Positions 50,273-60,099 of a DNA stretch of 64,000 nucleotides are shown one piece after another. The notes below the pieces were generated by a model. It was not told the DNA's origin. It did no database searches and saw only the letters and a list, made by a program, of their open reading frames with translations. Position 1 is the first letter of the stretch. Each line of letters starts with the position of its first letter. The position numbers and the translations under genes are program-made. This DNA is from Methylocystis sp. ATCC 49242 (GTDB lineage: Bacteria; Pseudomonadota; Alphaproteobacteria; Rhizobiales; Beijerinckiaceae). Where the stretch lies: assembly GCF_000188155.2 (NCBI RefSeq), contig NZ_KE124774.1, forward strand, positions 842,736 through 906,735, read 5' to 3'.

Positions 50273-52375
50273 ATGCGCCCCGACATACTCGCTCCCCTGT
50301 TCGGTCGCGTCGCCGCCCTGCCCGGCGTCGGCCCGAAGACCGCCAAACTTTTCGACCGGCTGCTCGCCCGCCCCGGCGCCGAGGCGCGCGTCGTCGACCT
50401 GCTCTTTCATCTGCCGACCAATGTCGTCGATCGCAGCCAGCGCCCAAAAATCGCCGAAGCGCCGATGGACACGATGGTGGTGATCAAAGCCACGGTCGTT
50501 GAACATCGCCGTCCCCAGGGCCGCTTCGCCAGAGCGCCCTTCCGCGTGCTGGTGGAGGACGAGACGGGCGACATTGAACTCGTCTTTTTCCTCGCCAACC
50601 CCGACTGGATCGAGCGCAGCCTGCCGATCGGCGGCACGCGCTGGATTTCAGGGCGTATCGAGCTTTACGACGGCCGCCGTCAAATGGTGCATCCGGACCG
50701 CGTCCTCGACGAGGCGGGGCTCGCCAGATTGCCGCCCTTCGAGGCGGTGTACGGTCTAACCGAGGGTCTGCAAACCCGTTACGTTTTACGCGCCACGGAA
50801 GAGGCGATGACGCGCCTGCCCGCCCTCCCCGAGTGGCAGGAGCCGAGCGTGCTCGCAGCGAACAAGCTCCCGGCTTTCGCCGAGGCGCTGCGCGGTGCGC
50901 ATCGTCCCGAGAGCGTGAGCGCGCTTTCTCCGCAACACCCCGCGCGGCAGCGGCTCGCGCTCGACGAATTGCTGGCGAGCCAGCTCGCCTTGCGTCTCGT
51001 GCGCGCGAAGATGCGCCGTCTGCCGGGCCGGGAAAACAGGGGCGACGGCCGCCTGTCGCAAGCGATCGAGTCCGCGCTGCCCTACAGCCTGACCGGCGCG
51101 CAGCAGCGCGCGCTTGCCGACATCCGCGCCGATCTCGGATCGGACAGGCGCATGCTGCGTCTCGTGCAGGGCGACGTCGGCTCCGGCAAGACGATCGTCG
51201 CCGCTTTGGCGATGGCGAGCGTTGCGGAGTGCGGCCGCCAGTCTGCGCTGATGGCGCCGACCGAAATCCTCGCGCGCCAGCATTATGAACGTCTCGCGCC
51301 CTTGCTCGAGCCCGTCGGCCTGCGCGTCGCGCTGCTCACGGGGCGCCTGAAAGCGAGCGAGCGCGCTGCGCTCCACGCCGCGATCGGCGCCGGGGAAATT
51401 GACGTTGTCGTCGGTACTCATGCGCTGGTGCAGACCGATCTCGCCTTTCACGACCTGGGCCTCGCCGTCGTCGACGAGCAACATCGTTTCGGCGTGCAGC
51501 AGCGCCTTGCGCTCGGCTCCAAGGGCGAGGCGGTCGATGTGCTCGTCATGACAGCGACGCCTATTCCGCGCACGCTCGCGCTCACGGCCTTTGGCGACAT
51601 GGACTCGTCCGCGCTCGACGAGAAGCCGCCGGGACGCACGCCGATCTCCACCCGCGCGCTGCCCGCCTCGCGCATTGGGGAGGTCGTGGCCGGTCTGCAA
51701 CGCGCACTGGCGCAGGGCGCGCGCGCCTATTGGGTCTGTCCGCTGGTGGAGGAGAACGAGGACCTCGACCTCGCCGCGGCGGAGGAGCGCGCCGCCGATC
51801 TGAGGCGCTATTTCGGAGACGCCGTCGGACTTCTCCACGGCCGCATGAAAGGTCCCGAAAAGGACGCGGTGATGGAAGCCTTTCAACGCGGCGATGCTCG
51901 CCTCCTCGTCGCGACCACGGTGATCGAGGTCGGCGTCGATGTGCCGGAGGCGACGATCATGGTGATCGAGCATGCCGAGCGCTTCGGCCTTGCCCAGCTT
52001 CACCAGCTGCGCGGTCGCGTCGGGCGCGGGACCGGTGAGTCGAGTTGCCTGCTGCTTTACAAGGGTCCGCTCAGCGAGACGGCCAAAGCCCGCCTGACGA
52101 TCATACGCCAGACGGAAGACGGCTTCCGTATCGCGGAAGAAGACCTGCGTCTGCGCGGAGAGGGTGAGATCCTCGGCACGCGGCAGGCTGGCATGCCCGG
52201 CTTCCGCCTCGCGGATCTGACGGCCCATGCCCGCCTGCTCGCCATCGCTCGGGATGACGCAGAGCTGATCCTGCGCCGTGATCCCGAACTTTCCAGCGAA
52301 CGCGGCAAGGCGTTGCGTGTCCTGCTCTATCTCTTCGAGCGCGACGAGGCGATACGGCTATTGCGCGCAGGTTGA
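50273..52375 (+). CDS. recG: ATP-dependent DNA helicase RecG
   Basis: 700 residues. OB-fold wedge domain about 1-230; helicase core with Walker A GDVGSGKT, DEQH box, motif III TATPIPRTL, motif V and motif VI QLRGRVGRGTG, and the C-terminal RecG hook. Rescues stalled replication forks and Holliday structures. Full length; divergent from the TA module. Confidence 0.97.
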   Translation: MRPDILAPLFGRVAALPGVGPKTAKLFDRLLARPGAEARVVDLLFHLPTNVVDRSQRPKIAEAPMDTMVVIKATVVEHRRPQGRFARAPFRVLVEDETGDIELVFFLANPDWIERSLPIGGTRWISGRIELYDGRRQMVHPDRVLDEAGLARLPPFEAVYGLTEGLQTRYVLRATEEAMTRLPALPEWQEPSVLAANKLPAFAEALRGAHRPESVSALSPQHPARQRLALDELLASQLALRLVRAKMRRLPGRENRGDGRLSQAIESALPYSLTGAQQRALADIRADLGSDRRMLRLVQGDVGSGKTIVAALAMASVAECGRQSALMAPTEILARQHYERLAPLLEPVGLRVALLTGRLKASERAALHAAIGAGEIDVVVGTHALVQTDLAFHDLGLAVVDEQHRFGVQQRLALGSKGEAVDVLVMTATPIPRTLALTAFGDMDSSALDEKPPGRTPISTRALPASRIGEVVAGLQRALAQGARAYWVCPLVEENEDLDLAAAEERAADLRRYFGDAVGLLHGRMKGPEKDAVMEAFQRGDARLLVATTVIEVGVDVPEATIMVIEHAERFGLAQLHQLRGRVGRGTGESSCLLLYKGPLSETAKARLTIIRQTEDGFRIAEEDLRLRGEGEILGTRQAGMPGFRLADLTAHARLLAIARDDAELILRRDPELSSERGKALRVLLYLFERDEAIRLLRAG

Positions 52376-52378
52376 GCG

Positions 52379-52894
52379 TTACGCCGCCTGAGCCTGCGAC
52401 TGTCCGAACTGCGGGACAAACCCGGCGACGGTCTCGAAGGGAATGCGCCGGTCGAAATTCAACGTGCGCGCGTCGCTCACGATCAACGCCTGTGGCGCAA
52501 GCAGCACCGTCTCGAAATCCATGTAATTATGGAAGTAATCCTGGTTCATCAGGGCCTGCGCAAGCGTCCTGTACGAGGCGTTTTCGGAAGCTTCGAGCGC
52601 TTCACCCCGCGTCACGCTTTCGACGTGCAGCGCGAAGCGCAATTTCGTCTGCTCGACCTCGAAGATCAGCAGCATTTTGGTCGCGAGCCCGCCCTCGACA
52701 TCGGAACGCCAATTGCGCCACCACGGAAGCCCCTGCCGCGCCTCCTCCTGCTCCTTGTGAAGCAGGCGCGCGAGAGGCCACAGGCGGGCGAATTTGGTGC
52801 GGCTGAGCAACCAGGACCGAAATTCATGGGATTCCACGAGCCTCGACGCGAAAATCTCGTCGAGATCACAATTCTGGTCAGCGCTCGCCTTCAT
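52379..52894 (-). CDS. Conserved hypothetical protein
   Basis: 171 residues from ATG at 52894 (the TTG five codons earlier holds its GAGG ribosome site). Helical and beta mixture; SDVEGGLATKMLLIFEVEQTKLRFALHVE is the most family-like stretch. No metal or catalytic motif. Convergent with recG (stops three bases apart). Function unknown. Confidence 0.7.
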   Translation of the reverse strand: MKASADQNCDLDEIFASRLVESHEFRSWLLSRTKFARLWPLARLLHKEQEEARQGLPWWRNWRSDVEGGLATKMLLIFEVEQTKLRFALHVESVTRGEALEASENASYRTLAQALMNQDYFHNYMDFETVLLAPQALIVSDARTLNFDRRIPFETVAGFVPQFGQSQAQAA

Positions 52895-53040
52895 GACGTC
52901 GGTCCTCAATTCGTCAAATCGTGATTTTGCGCGCCTGTCGAAAAGCGCGCCTCGTTGCTTCTATTTTGTCGTTATGAATCATTGGTGTAGGAATGCTTCG
53001 TCAACAATATAGCGTAAAAATAATGTAAACGCTATCCTTT

Positions 53041-54255
53041 CTATTTCAGCCGGCGTGCGATGACCACACGATTGCTGTTGACGCCTTTCGCATTGTTGGC
53101 GACTCCCCAGCAATTGCTGGTTTTCGTAAAGCGCTGCCGGTTGATCATCACGCACATACGCTCGAACGGCAATCCTTCCATCGCCTTCCAGACCAGACGT
53201 TCGAGCAGCACGCCGCCGCGTCTGACCTCACCGACTTCATAGGCCACATGGCCGCCGGGCCGCACGACGCGGGCAAGCTCCTCGAACACGGCGCGGGTCA
53301 TCCGCGTCCATCCGCCGATGTCACGAAGCTGGGAAATGTCGATCTTCTCCGCATCGACGCCCGCAAACCAGTTTCGCAGCCAGTTATCGGCGCGATAGTT
53401 CACGACATCGAGGAAGGGCGGCGACGTAACCACGAGATCTACGCTGGCGTCGCCCAGATGAACGAGGCGCGCGGCGTCAGCGACGGCGAGACGGGCGCCG
53501 GAAACCGGAGGCGGCGCGCCATCGGCCAGCAGCGCCCGAGATTTCTTCAGGATGATCGCCGCGACATCGCGCGGCGGCGGCGACTGGCTGCGTCGCTCGT
53601 TGATCTTCAATTGCGCCTTCACCGTCACGGCCTGATTTGGCGGCAGCGTATAGACGGAGAAGAAACCCGGCGAATGACCGGTAAGGCGGTTGAGCGCGAC
53701 CATCCTGATCCAGTCATCGACGGGATCGGGCGCCTCGTCCGGATGGGCGCGTGAGATAAGCCAGGCGCGCAGGGCGCAAATCTGGCGCAGCGTGTCCGGA
53801 TGATAGAATGCGAGCAGATCGTCGCGGTCGAATTCGGTCGCCTCGTCTGTTAAAGGCGCCTCGGCGAGTCGCGCGGCGATGGCCTCAAGCGAGGGCGGCC
53901 GCAAGCGAGGGCGCGCCAGCAAGACCGACAGGGGATTGGCGTCCGAACCGAACGCGCGCCGGCCCTGAAGCGCCGCCTGCAGCGGCGTCGTGCCGCGACC
54001 CATGAAGGGATCGCAAACGCTGTCGCCGGGCTGCGTGAACCGGTCGATGAAAAAGGCCGGCAGCTGCGGTTTGAAGCAGGCGCGGTAGCTCACTTCATGC
54101 AGGGAATGGCCCTGGCGCTGGCCCGCAGTCCAGAACTCATTTACGTAATACGTAACGCCGTCTTCGACGACGACCTGCGTCGGCGCCCCGAATTGGTCGA
54201 AGGCGCGCAGATCTTCGAGGAATGCGTCGTTTGGCCGCCGGCGCTCCGGGAGCAT
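53041..54255 (-). CDS. Solitary DNA methyltransferase
   Basis: 404 residues from ATG at 54255, which shares its A with the TGA of the HigA-like gene. Motif I-like DPFMGRGTT (82-90) comes first, then about 185 residues that include a hydrophobic target-recognition-like part, then the catalytic TSPPF (277-281), the order of alpha-class amino-methyltransferases. Modifies adenine N6 or cytosine N4 in a recognition site. No restriction gene is adjacent. Coupled to an XRE-type regulator, which looks like a control protein. Confidence 0.88.
   Translation of the reverse strand: MLPERRRPNDAFLEDLRAFDQFGAPTQVVVEDGVTYYVNEFWTAGQRQGHSLHEVSYRACFKPQLPAFFIDRFTQPGDSVCDPFMGRGTTPLQAALQGRRAFGSDANPLSVLLARPRLRPPSLEAIAARLAEAPLTDEATEFDRDDLLAFYHPDTLRQICALRAWLISRAHPDEAPDPVDDWIRMVALNRLTGHSPGFFSVYTLPPNQAVTVKAQLKINERRSQSPPPRDVAAIILKKSRALLADGAPPPVSGARLAVADAARLVHLGDASVDLVVTSPPFLDVVNYRADNWLRNWFAGVDAEKIDISQLRDIGGWTRMTRAVFEELARVVRPGGHVAYEVGEVRRGGVLLERLVWKAMEGLPFERMCVMINRQRFTKTSNCWGVANNAKGVNSNRVVIARRLK
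54141..54155. promoter_or_regulatory. TACGTA palindrome within the methyltransferase gene
   Basis: TTACGTAATACGTAA is a perfect 15-base palindrome inside the methyltransferase reading frame. The half TACGTAA recurs at 54734-54740 beside the presumed promoter of the regulator gene. Possible binding site; chance is not excluded. Confidence 0.3.
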
Positions 54256-54710
54256 CAGTCGGTTCGATCCGCGAGACACGCCAATTTCCTGATTTTCGCG
54301 CCCATCGTTCGCCGCGCCGACGCGAGTTCGTATTGCAGCTGCAGGTTCAGCCAATCCTCGGGATCGACGCCGAACCAGTGGCCAAGCCGCAAGGCGGTGT
54401 CGGCGGTGACGCCACGCTGGCCATTGATGATGGCGGTCACCCGATTAACGGGCACATCGATATCGCGGGCGAGATCGGACGCGGTCAGTCTCAATTCGCT
54501 CAAATAGCGCGAAAGAATTTCTCCCGGATGCGTCATACCCTTCTCCACGGGCGCCGAGGCCTTTTTCGATCCGTCCTTGCGTGGGGCGCGCCTGGGCGCG
54601 TCCTTGCGCAAGGCGGCTTCCCGCCGCGCCGGCTTTGCGGCCGGCGCGGACGCATGCGGAAATTCGCCCTTCAGGAAAAGACGCGTGAGCGCCTCGCGAT
54701 AAGCGCCCAT
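54255..54710 (-). CDS. HigA-like XRE regulator with long N-terminus
   Basis: 151 residues, ATG at 54710 with CGGAG upstream. Residues 59-125 are the HigA/VapI HTH: MTHPGEILSRYLSELRL, DLARDIDVPVNRVTAIINGQRGVTADTALRLGHWFGVDPEDW. Residues 1-58 are a helix plus a basic Ala/Pro/Lys/Arg linker, longer than usual HigA. No HigB toxin is adjacent; the coupled partner is the methyltransferase instead, so a control-protein role is inferred. Confidence 0.82.
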   Translation of the reverse strand: MGAYREALTRLFLKGEFPHASAPAAKPARREAALRKDAPRRAPRKDGSKKASAPVEKGMTHPGEILSRYLSELRLTASDLARDIDVPVNRVTAIINGQRGVTADTALRLGHWFGVDPEDWLNLQLQYELASARRTMGAKIRKLACLADRTD

Positions 54711-54733
54711 GAAAGGCTCCGCTCAAGATGAAA

Positions 54734-54764
54734 TACGTAAACCATATTATGCTTTCCGCAAATG
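54734..54764 (-). promoter_or_regulatory. Promoter candidate for the HigA/methyltransferase unit
   Basis: On the minus strand a TAATAT-like -10 box lies just before the TTTACGTA half-site at 54734-54740, with an AT-rich TTGGTT 17 bases upstream. The half-site would sit near the transcription start. Weak boxes, so tentative. Confidence 0.35.
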
Positions 54765-55904
54765 CTAACCAAGGGTTGAATTCATCCCCTCACCCCTCGT
54801 CCAGCCCTCGCGCGTCTCGGCGATGAAGTCGTTGAGGCGGCCCTCCGAAATTGCCGTCCGCAGGCCGGCCATCAGGTCCTGATAGTAAGCCACATTGGCC
54901 TGTGTCAGCAGCATCATTCCCAGGATTTCCCCTGCTTTTACGAGATGATGCAGATAGGCGCGCGAGTAATCCCGCGTCGCCGGGCATGTGGACTCCGGGT
55001 CGAGCGGGCGCATGTCCTCCGCGTGGCGGGAGTTGCGCAGATTGACCTTTCCGAAGCGCGTATAGGCGAGGCCATGGCGCCCGGCGCGGGTCGGCATCAC
55101 GCAGTCGAACATGTCGACGCCGCGGGCAACCGCCTGAATGATATCGTCGGGCGTGCCGACGCCCATCAGATAGCGAGGCTTTTCCACAGGAAGATGCGGT
55201 AAAGTCGTCTCCAGCATGTCCAGCATGACCTCCTGCGGCTCGCCAACGGCGAGGCCGCCAACAGCGAGGCCATGGAAGTCCATCTCCGCGAGCGCTTTCG
55301 CGCTCTCGATGCGTAGCGGCTTGCAGGCGCCGCCCTGCACGATCCCGAAGACCGCCCTGCCCGCTTGCTCCCTGAAGGCCTTGCGTGAGCGCTCCGCCCA
55401 GCGCAGCGAAAGCCGCATCGCGCGCTCGGCCTCCGCGTCGGAGCATGGGAGGCGCACGCATTCGTCGAACTGCATCTGGATGTCGGAGCCCAGCAGATGT
55501 TGGATCTCCATCGAGCGCTCGGGCGACAAATGGTGGCGCGAACCGTCGATATGCGACTGAAAGGTGACGCCGCTCTCGTCGAGCTTGCGAAGCTTGGCAA
55601 GTGACATGACCTGAAAGCCGCCGGAGTCGGTCAGGATCGGATAAGGCCAGTTCATGAAACGATGCAGGCCGCCGAGCCGCGCGACCCGCTCGGCGCCCGG
55701 ACGCAGCATCAGGTGGTAGACGTTGCCGAGGACGATGTCGGCGCCCGCCGCGCGCACGTCCTTCACAAACATCGCCTTCACCGTCGCCGCTGTTCCGACC
55801 GGCATGAAGGCCGGCGTGCGGATCGTTCCGCGCGGCGTAAATATCTCGCCCCTGCGCGCCGCGCCGTCAGTCGCGTGGAGAGTGAAGGAGAAGCCTTGGT
55901 TCAT
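54765..55904 (-). CDS. tgt: Queuine tRNA-ribosyltransferase
   Basis: 379 residues. DSGGFQVMS near residue 92 with the catalytic Asp, [22 protein letters not shown], and the Cys/His zinc site MPTRAGRHG...NLRNSRH and C-terminal [15 protein letters not shown]. Exchanges guanine 34 for queuosine precursor in tRNA. Its ATG overlaps the stop of the small gene upstream (ATGA), which itself overlaps queA. Confidence 0.96.
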   Translation of the reverse strand: MNQGFSFTLHATDGAARRGEIFTPRGTIRTPAFMPVGTAATVKAMFVKDVRAAGADIVLGNVYHLMLRPGAERVARLGGLHRFMNWPYPILTDSGGFQVMSLAKLRKLDESGVTFQSHIDGSRHHLSPERSMEIQHLLGSDIQMQFDECVRLPCSDAEAERAMRLSLRWAERSRKAFREQAGRAVFGIVQGGACKPLRIESAKALAEMDFHGLAVGGLAVGEPQEVMLDMLETTLPHLPVEKPRYLMGVGTPDDIIQAVARGVDMFDCVMPTRAGRHGLAYTRFGKVNLRNSRHAEDMRPLDPESTCPATRDYSRAYLHHLVKAGEILGMMLLTQANVAYYQDLMAGLRTAISEGRLNDFIAETREGWTRGEGMNSTLG

Positions 55905-56239
55905 TTCCTGTCCTTGGCGCCGAGCGCGGCGATCTTCACGATTTTATATTGACCGCTGTCGGTCTCGTTGAAACATACGGTGAAAGTCGAGCCGACATTC
56001 AGTTCCGCGTTGCGTAAATCCGTTCTCCAGATCGCTGTCTCGGCGGCGCCGAAGTCGATGCGGCCATCCCGGCGCAGGATGAAAGGACGCGGAGCCTCGC
56101 CATCGAGATTGAAGGCGCCGAAGACGTCCCATGTGGATACGAGACGCGTTTCCTCCATGCGCAAATCGACCGTCATCGGCGCCTCGGTCGGATCGTCGCG
56201 CCACAGCGCAAGCAGTCTAACGTCACGCGAATTGCTCAT
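55901..56239 (-). CDS. Small protein in the queA-tgt operon
   Basis: 112 residues between queA and tgt, coupled to both by overlapping start and stop codons. Beta-rich with [18 protein letters not shown] and [17 protein letters not shown]. No family recognised by me; presumably helps queuosine modification or is simply carried in the operon. Confidence 0.72.
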   Translation of the reverse strand: MSNSRDVRLLALWRDDPTEAPMTVDLRMEETRLVSTWDVFGAFNLDGEAPRPFILRRDGRIDFGAAETAIWRTDLRNAELNVGSTFTVCFNETDSGQYKIVKIAALGAKDRK

Positions 56240-57315
56240 GGCTCTGCGCGATGCAGCAGGCAGGCGTCGCCATATGAGTAGAAGCGATAGCCGTCTTCAA
56301 TGGCGTGCGCATAGGCCGCCTTCATGCGTTCGAGACCGGAAAAGGCGGAGACGAGCATGAACAGCGTCGAGCGCGGCAGATGGAAATTGGTGAGCAGCAT
56401 GTCCGTCGCACGGAAACGGTAACCGGGCGTGATGAAGATGCCCGTACGTTGCGCGTAAGGAGCGAGCCTACCATCCGGCGCGGCGGCGCTTTCCAGCACG
56501 CGCAGCGCCGTCGTGCCGACGGCGACGATGCGACCTCCCCGCGCACGCGCCTCGTTCAGCGCGGCGGCAGTCCCGGAGTCGATTCGCGCGAACTCCTCAT
56601 GCATCCTGTGTGATCCGGTGTCGTCGGCCTTCACCGGCAGGAATGTGCCTGCGCCGACATGCAGCGTCACGCGATGGAGCTGCACGCCGCGCGCTTCGAC
56701 GGCGGCGAGAAGGTTCGGCGTGAAATGCAGTCCCGCCGTCGGCGCCGCGACAGCGCCCGCCTCCCGGGCGAAGACGGTCTGATAATCTGTTTCGTCGCTG
56801 GCGTCGGCGGCGCGCTTTCCCGCGATATAGGGCGGCAGCGGCATCTCGCCGGCGACCTCGATCGCCTCATCGAGCGACGCGCCCGAGAGATCGAAGGCGA
56901 GCGTGACCTCGCCGGCGTCGCCCCTGCCTTCGACACGGGCGTCGAGAGCGCCCTGAAGACACGCCTCTCCACCTTCACGGCCGAAACGGATGAGATCGCC
57001 GATCGCAAGCTTCTTCGCGGGGCGCATCAGCGCGCGCCAGCGCGAGGCGTCGAGCCGCTCGATCAGCGTCGCCTCGACGCCCGCGCTCAATTCGCCCCGA
57101 AGGCGTCTGCCGGAAAGCCGCGCATGTATGACGCGCGTATCGTTGACGACGAGCGCGTCGCCTCCGCGAAGACAGGCGGGAAGGTCCCGCACCGACTTGT
57201 CCTCGAAGGCGCCCTTGCCGGGCACGACGAGCATGCGCGCGCTGTCGCGCGGGTTCGCCGGTCGCAGAGCGATGCGATCCTGCGGTAGTTCAAAATCAAA
57301 GAGATCGACGCGCAT
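56236..57315 (-). CDS. queA: tRNA preQ1(34) S-adenosylmethionine ribosyltransferase-isomerase
   Basis: 359 residues starting [19 protein letters not shown]. QueA signature stretches [16 protein letters not shown] (AAPTAGLHF), [14 protein letters not shown], and [15 protein letters not shown]. Adds epoxy-cyclopentane to preQ1 in tRNA anticodons before the final queuosine step. Operon with tgt. Confidence 0.96.
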   Translation of the reverse strand: MRVDLFDFELPQDRIALRPANPRDSARMLVVPGKGAFEDKSVRDLPACLRGGDALVVNDTRVIHARLSGRRLRGELSAGVEATLIERLDASRWRALMRPAKKLAIGDLIRFGREGGEACLQGALDARVEGRGDAGEVTLAFDLSGASLDEAIEVAGEMPLPPYIAGKRAADASDETDYQTVFAREAGAVAAPTAGLHFTPNLLAAVEARGVQLHRVTLHVGAGTFLPVKADDTGSHRMHEEFARIDSGTAAALNEARARGGRIVAVGTTALRVLESAAAPDGRLAPYAQRTGIFITPGYRFRATDMLLTNFHLPRSTLFMLVSAFSGLERMKAAYAHAIEDGYRFYSYGDACLLHRAEP

Positions 57316-57332
57316 TTACGCTCTACATAAAG

Positions 57333-57355
57333 ATGGCCGGGACAAGCCCGGCCAT
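57333..57355. repeat. Palindromic repeat (REP-like)
   Basis: ATGGCCGGG, five-base loop ACAAG, CCCGGCCAT, in the short gap between queA and ppiB. This sequence is a widespread extragenic palindrome in Hyphomicrobiales genomes, as I recall. Only one copy in the window. Confidence 0.7.
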
Positions 57356-57380
57356 GACGCATTTCACAAATGCGGACCGC

Positions 57381-57836
57381 TCAGCCAAGCGTCGCCTTGA
57401 TGATCTTGTCGGGATCGCGCACCGGTTCGCCGCGCTTGATCTTGTCGACGTTCTCCATGCCCGAGACGACCTCGCCCCAAACCGTATACTGCTTGTCGAG
57501 GAAGCGGGCGTCGTCGAAGCAGATGAAGAACTGCGAGTTCGCGCTGTCCGGATCCTGCGCGCGCGCCATGGAGCAAGTGCCGCGCACATGCGGCGCGTCG
57601 TTGAACTCCTGCTTCAGATTCGGATATTTCGAGCCGCCGGTGCCGGTGCCGCGCGGGCAGCCGGTCTGCGCCATGAAGCCGTCGATCACGCGGTGAAAGA
57701 CGATGCCGTCATAGAAGCCCTCGGAAACGAGCTTCTTGATATGCGCGACATGGTTGGGAGCGAGATCGGGGCGGAACTTGATGACGACGGGTCCCTTGGT
57801 CGTCTCGAGGGTCATGGTGTCGGCGGTTTCGGTCAT
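57381..57836 (-). CDS. ppiB: Peptidyl-prolyl cis-trans isomerase, cytoplasmic
   Basis: 151 residues, no signal peptide. Cyclophilin core: FHRVIDGFMAQTGCPRGTGTGG, SMARAQDPDSANSQFFIC, VWGEVVSGMENVDKI. Catalyses proline isomerisation during folding. It is paired with the exported form 72 bases upstream. Confidence 0.95.
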   Translation of the reverse strand: MTETADTMTLETTKGPVVIKFRPDLAPNHVAHIKKLVSEGFYDGIVFHRVIDGFMAQTGCPRGTGTGGSKYPNLKQEFNDAPHVRGTCSMARAQDPDSANSQFFICFDDARFLDKQYTVWGEVVSGMENVDKIKRGEPVRDPDKIIKATLG

Positions 57837-57908
57837 TTTTGCTCCTGTGTGAAATAGCGCGCGCGCTCCGGCTGCCGTTCAATGGAGAGCTGGAGCGCGC
57901 CTTTTTTC

Positions 57909-58463
57909 TCAGCTTTCGTCGCCGGCGAGGCGCAGCTTGACGATCTTGTCCGGGTCCGTGACCATGCCGTTGTCGGACTTCGATCCCTTCTTGATCTTGT
58001 CGACGACATCCATGCCCGACACGACCTCGCCGAACACCGTATATTTGCCGTTGAGCTGCGGCGCATCGGCGAAGCAGATGAAGAACTGGGAATTGGCGGA
58101 ATCCGGATCGCCCGGCTGGCGCGCCATGCCAAGCGTGCCGCGCTTGAAAGGCTCCTGGCTGAACTCGGCCTTCAGGTCGAGGTAGCGCGAGCCGCTCAGT
58201 CCGGTGCCGGTGGGATCGCCCGCCTGCGCCATGAAGCCGTCGATTACGCGATGGAAGACGATGCCGTCGTAGAAATGCTCCTTGGCGAGCTTCTCGATCC
58301 GCTCGACATGTTTCGGCGCAAGATCGGGCCGCAGCTTTATGGTGACGCGCCCGTCCTTGGTGTCGAGGTAAAGGGTGTGCTCGTCGGCCGCGCGAGCAAT
58401 GTGGGCGCTTCCGAGCGCAGCCATGGCGACGGCGGCGAGAAGCAGACGGCGGCTGAGTTTCAT
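57909..58463 (-). CDS. ppiA: Peptidyl-prolyl cis-trans isomerase, exported
   Basis: 184 residues. Signal peptide about 1-25 (LLLAAVAMAALGSAHIARA). Cyclophilin domain with FHRVIDGFMAQAGDPTGTGLSG, LGMARQPGDPDSANSQFFICFADAPQLNG and VFGEVVSGMDVVDKIKKG. Periplasmic folding catalyst; duplicated from the cytoplasmic gene next to it. Standard gyrA-coaD-ppi region gene. Confidence 0.95.
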   Translation of the reverse strand: MKLSRRLLLAAVAMAALGSAHIARAADEHTLYLDTKDGRVTIKLRPDLAPKHVERIEKLAKEHFYDGIVFHRVIDGFMAQAGDPTGTGLSGSRYLDLKAEFSQEPFKRGTLGMARQPGDPDSANSQFFICFADAPQLNGKYTVFGEVVSGMDVVDKIKKGSKSDNGMVTDPDKIVKLRLAGDES

Positions 58464-58907
58464 ATAGCCTCCCTAAGGGTTGTTCTTTGCTTGCCCGGCC
58501 GAATTTTATTTCCCGTTTTCAATGCGTTGAGACGAGAACAAAATTGCGTCGATCCGGTTTTCGGTGGGCGATTTTATCCTTGCGGCGAAAAATCGCCCCG
58601 GCCTTATACGCCGCCGGGCGCATGAGCGCCACGACGTTTCGGCTGGAGGCGGGTCCGATATGGGTCGCCGTGTCTTCGCCTTTCCCGAGCCGTCTCCAGT
58701 AATGAACAAATAAAATAAACATCAAATATGTAATAATGTAACCAAATTGAGACAAAGACTTTCCTGAAGAGGCTCAGTTGAAGGTAAACTTGCTTGCTTC
58801 TCTACAAGCACACAAAGATCTTCAGCTTCTAAATTTGATTTTTGTCTAGCAGAAGTCATCATTCGAACCTATCCTGACTGCGGAAACTTTAAAAAGGGGG
58901 GCTTCCA
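58464..58907. other. 444-base intergenic region, AT-rich right part
   Basis: From 58690 to 58900 the DNA is markedly AT-rich for this chromosome (TAAAATAAAC, GTAATAATGTAACC). It lies directly upstream of the single-haem protein gene and likely holds its promoter. Short minus-strand frames here lack coding character. Confidence 0.5.
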
Positions 58908-60077
58908 TTGAAAAAGTCGATCATCAGCGCCGTCGGCGCGATGATGTTGGTCCTGTCTGGGTCAACGTCTGCTTTCGCCACGGACCCGGCCGCGATAACG
59001 GAGCCGGCCAGAGCCGGCGCCGTGCTTGGCGTTCCGGAAAACTCCGATCAGTTCATCTGGCGGCTGCTCACCCAGATGGCCGCCCCTCTCACCCTTGGCC
59101 AGCCGCGGCCGGTCGTTTTCGAAACCTGGGCGTCGGACGCCGACACTTTCACCGCCACGCCGCATTGGCCCGGCCCGAACGAACCGCGGAAATTCCACGG
59201 CAGCGTCCTCGCGGCGACAAAGAGCGCGCATGGCTTCGAGCTGGATGTTCCCTGTTCGCCGCCCGGCAACGCGCCGGTCGCGGGCTTTCCGACCGCCGGC
59301 AACCCGAAGCCCTGCGTTGCGGAGGAGGTTTTGCGCAATCGGCCGGAGTTCGACTACATCGTCAACAACGGGCTGAACACAAAGGCGGGATTGGCCGCCG
59401 CCTTCTCCCGGAACTTCGTCGTGAACATGCCGCGGTCGTCGATCTCGATGAAGGGCGACTGGGTTCCCGTGCGCACGATGCTGCGATGGATTCCCCGGCT
59501 CGGAAGCGTTGAAAACATCCGGCGTCTCTATTTCACGACGGTTTCCGATTCGGTCGAATATGCGCTCGTGGCGATTCATGTCGCCAGCAAGCAGAATCCC
59601 CTCTGGGTCTGGGGAACGTTCGAGCATGAATTCAATCCGGGCCGCTGCGACACCATGGGCTGCTACGACAGTTTCGGGAGCACGACCCCCGTCGTCCTGC
59701 CAAACAAGTCGGCGCCGAACACGCAATATGGCGAATGCGTCAAGACTCCGCGCCTGACATCTATGATGTTGCACGCCCGTCTGTCGCCAGTCTGGGGAAA
59801 CTATTGCCTGAAATCGAGCCAGGTGACTTTCACCACCGCCGACGGAACGCCCACCGTTCTCGGCAATTCGGTGACGGAGCGGCTCGTGGCGAATGGAGCC
59901 ATTGCGGCCTCCTCCTGCATCGGTTGCCACGCCTATGCGTCCTTCGGACGTGACGGCGCGACGACGGCGCGCGCGGAGGCGATGCTTCCCTATAATCCGA
60001 CCGGAACGCCGATCCCGGCGGTTCTTGCAGGCTCCAAAACCTTTGATTTCATGTGGGGCGTGCTGTTGGCGCCGTAA
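58908..60077 (+). CDS. Exported single-haem c-type cytochrome-like protein
   Basis: 389 residues from TTG at 58908 with a G-rich ribosome site. Signal peptide about 1-25 (MMLVLSGSTSAFA). The mature protein has several Cys (CSPPGNAP, CDTMGCYD, CVKTPR) and one CxxCH haem site near residue 337 (CIGCH). Family not recognised. It lies between the ppi genes and coaD, near the MauG-type gene, suggesting a shared periplasmic redox process. Confidence 0.75.
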   Translation: MKKSIISAVGAMMLVLSGSTSAFATDPAAITEPARAGAVLGVPENSDQFIWRLLTQMAAPLTLGQPRPVVFETWASDADTFTATPHWPGPNEPRKFHGSVLAATKSAHGFELDVPCSPPGNAPVAGFPTAGNPKPCVAEEVLRNRPEFDYIVNNGLNTKAGLAAAFSRNFVVNMPRSSISMKGDWVPVRTMLRWIPRLGSVENIRRLYFTTVSDSVEYALVAIHVASKQNPLWVWGTFEHEFNPGRCDTMGCYDSFGSTTPVVLPNKSAPNTQYGECVKTPRLTSMMLHARLSPVWGNYCLKSSQVTFTTADGTPTVLGNSVTERLVANGAIAASSCIGCHAYASFGRDGATTARAEAMLPYNPTGTPIPAVLAGSKTFDFMWGVLLAP

Positions 60078-60099
60078 GAAACGCCGTTACCCCCGTCCT

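Noticed and set aside
50786-52228. A 480-residue frame opposite recG
   Set aside because: Antisense shadow of conserved helicase motifs.
57857-57908. Hairpin GCGCGCTCC/GGAGCGCGC followed by six T between ppiA and ppiB
   Set aside because: The T run is on the plus strand, but both flanking genes are on the minus strand, so it cannot end their transcription.
58506-58755. Minus-strand frames of 67-78 residues upstream of the single-haem gene
   Set aside because: Composition and codon usage are not coding-like, there is no ribosome site, and the region looks like a promoter gap.
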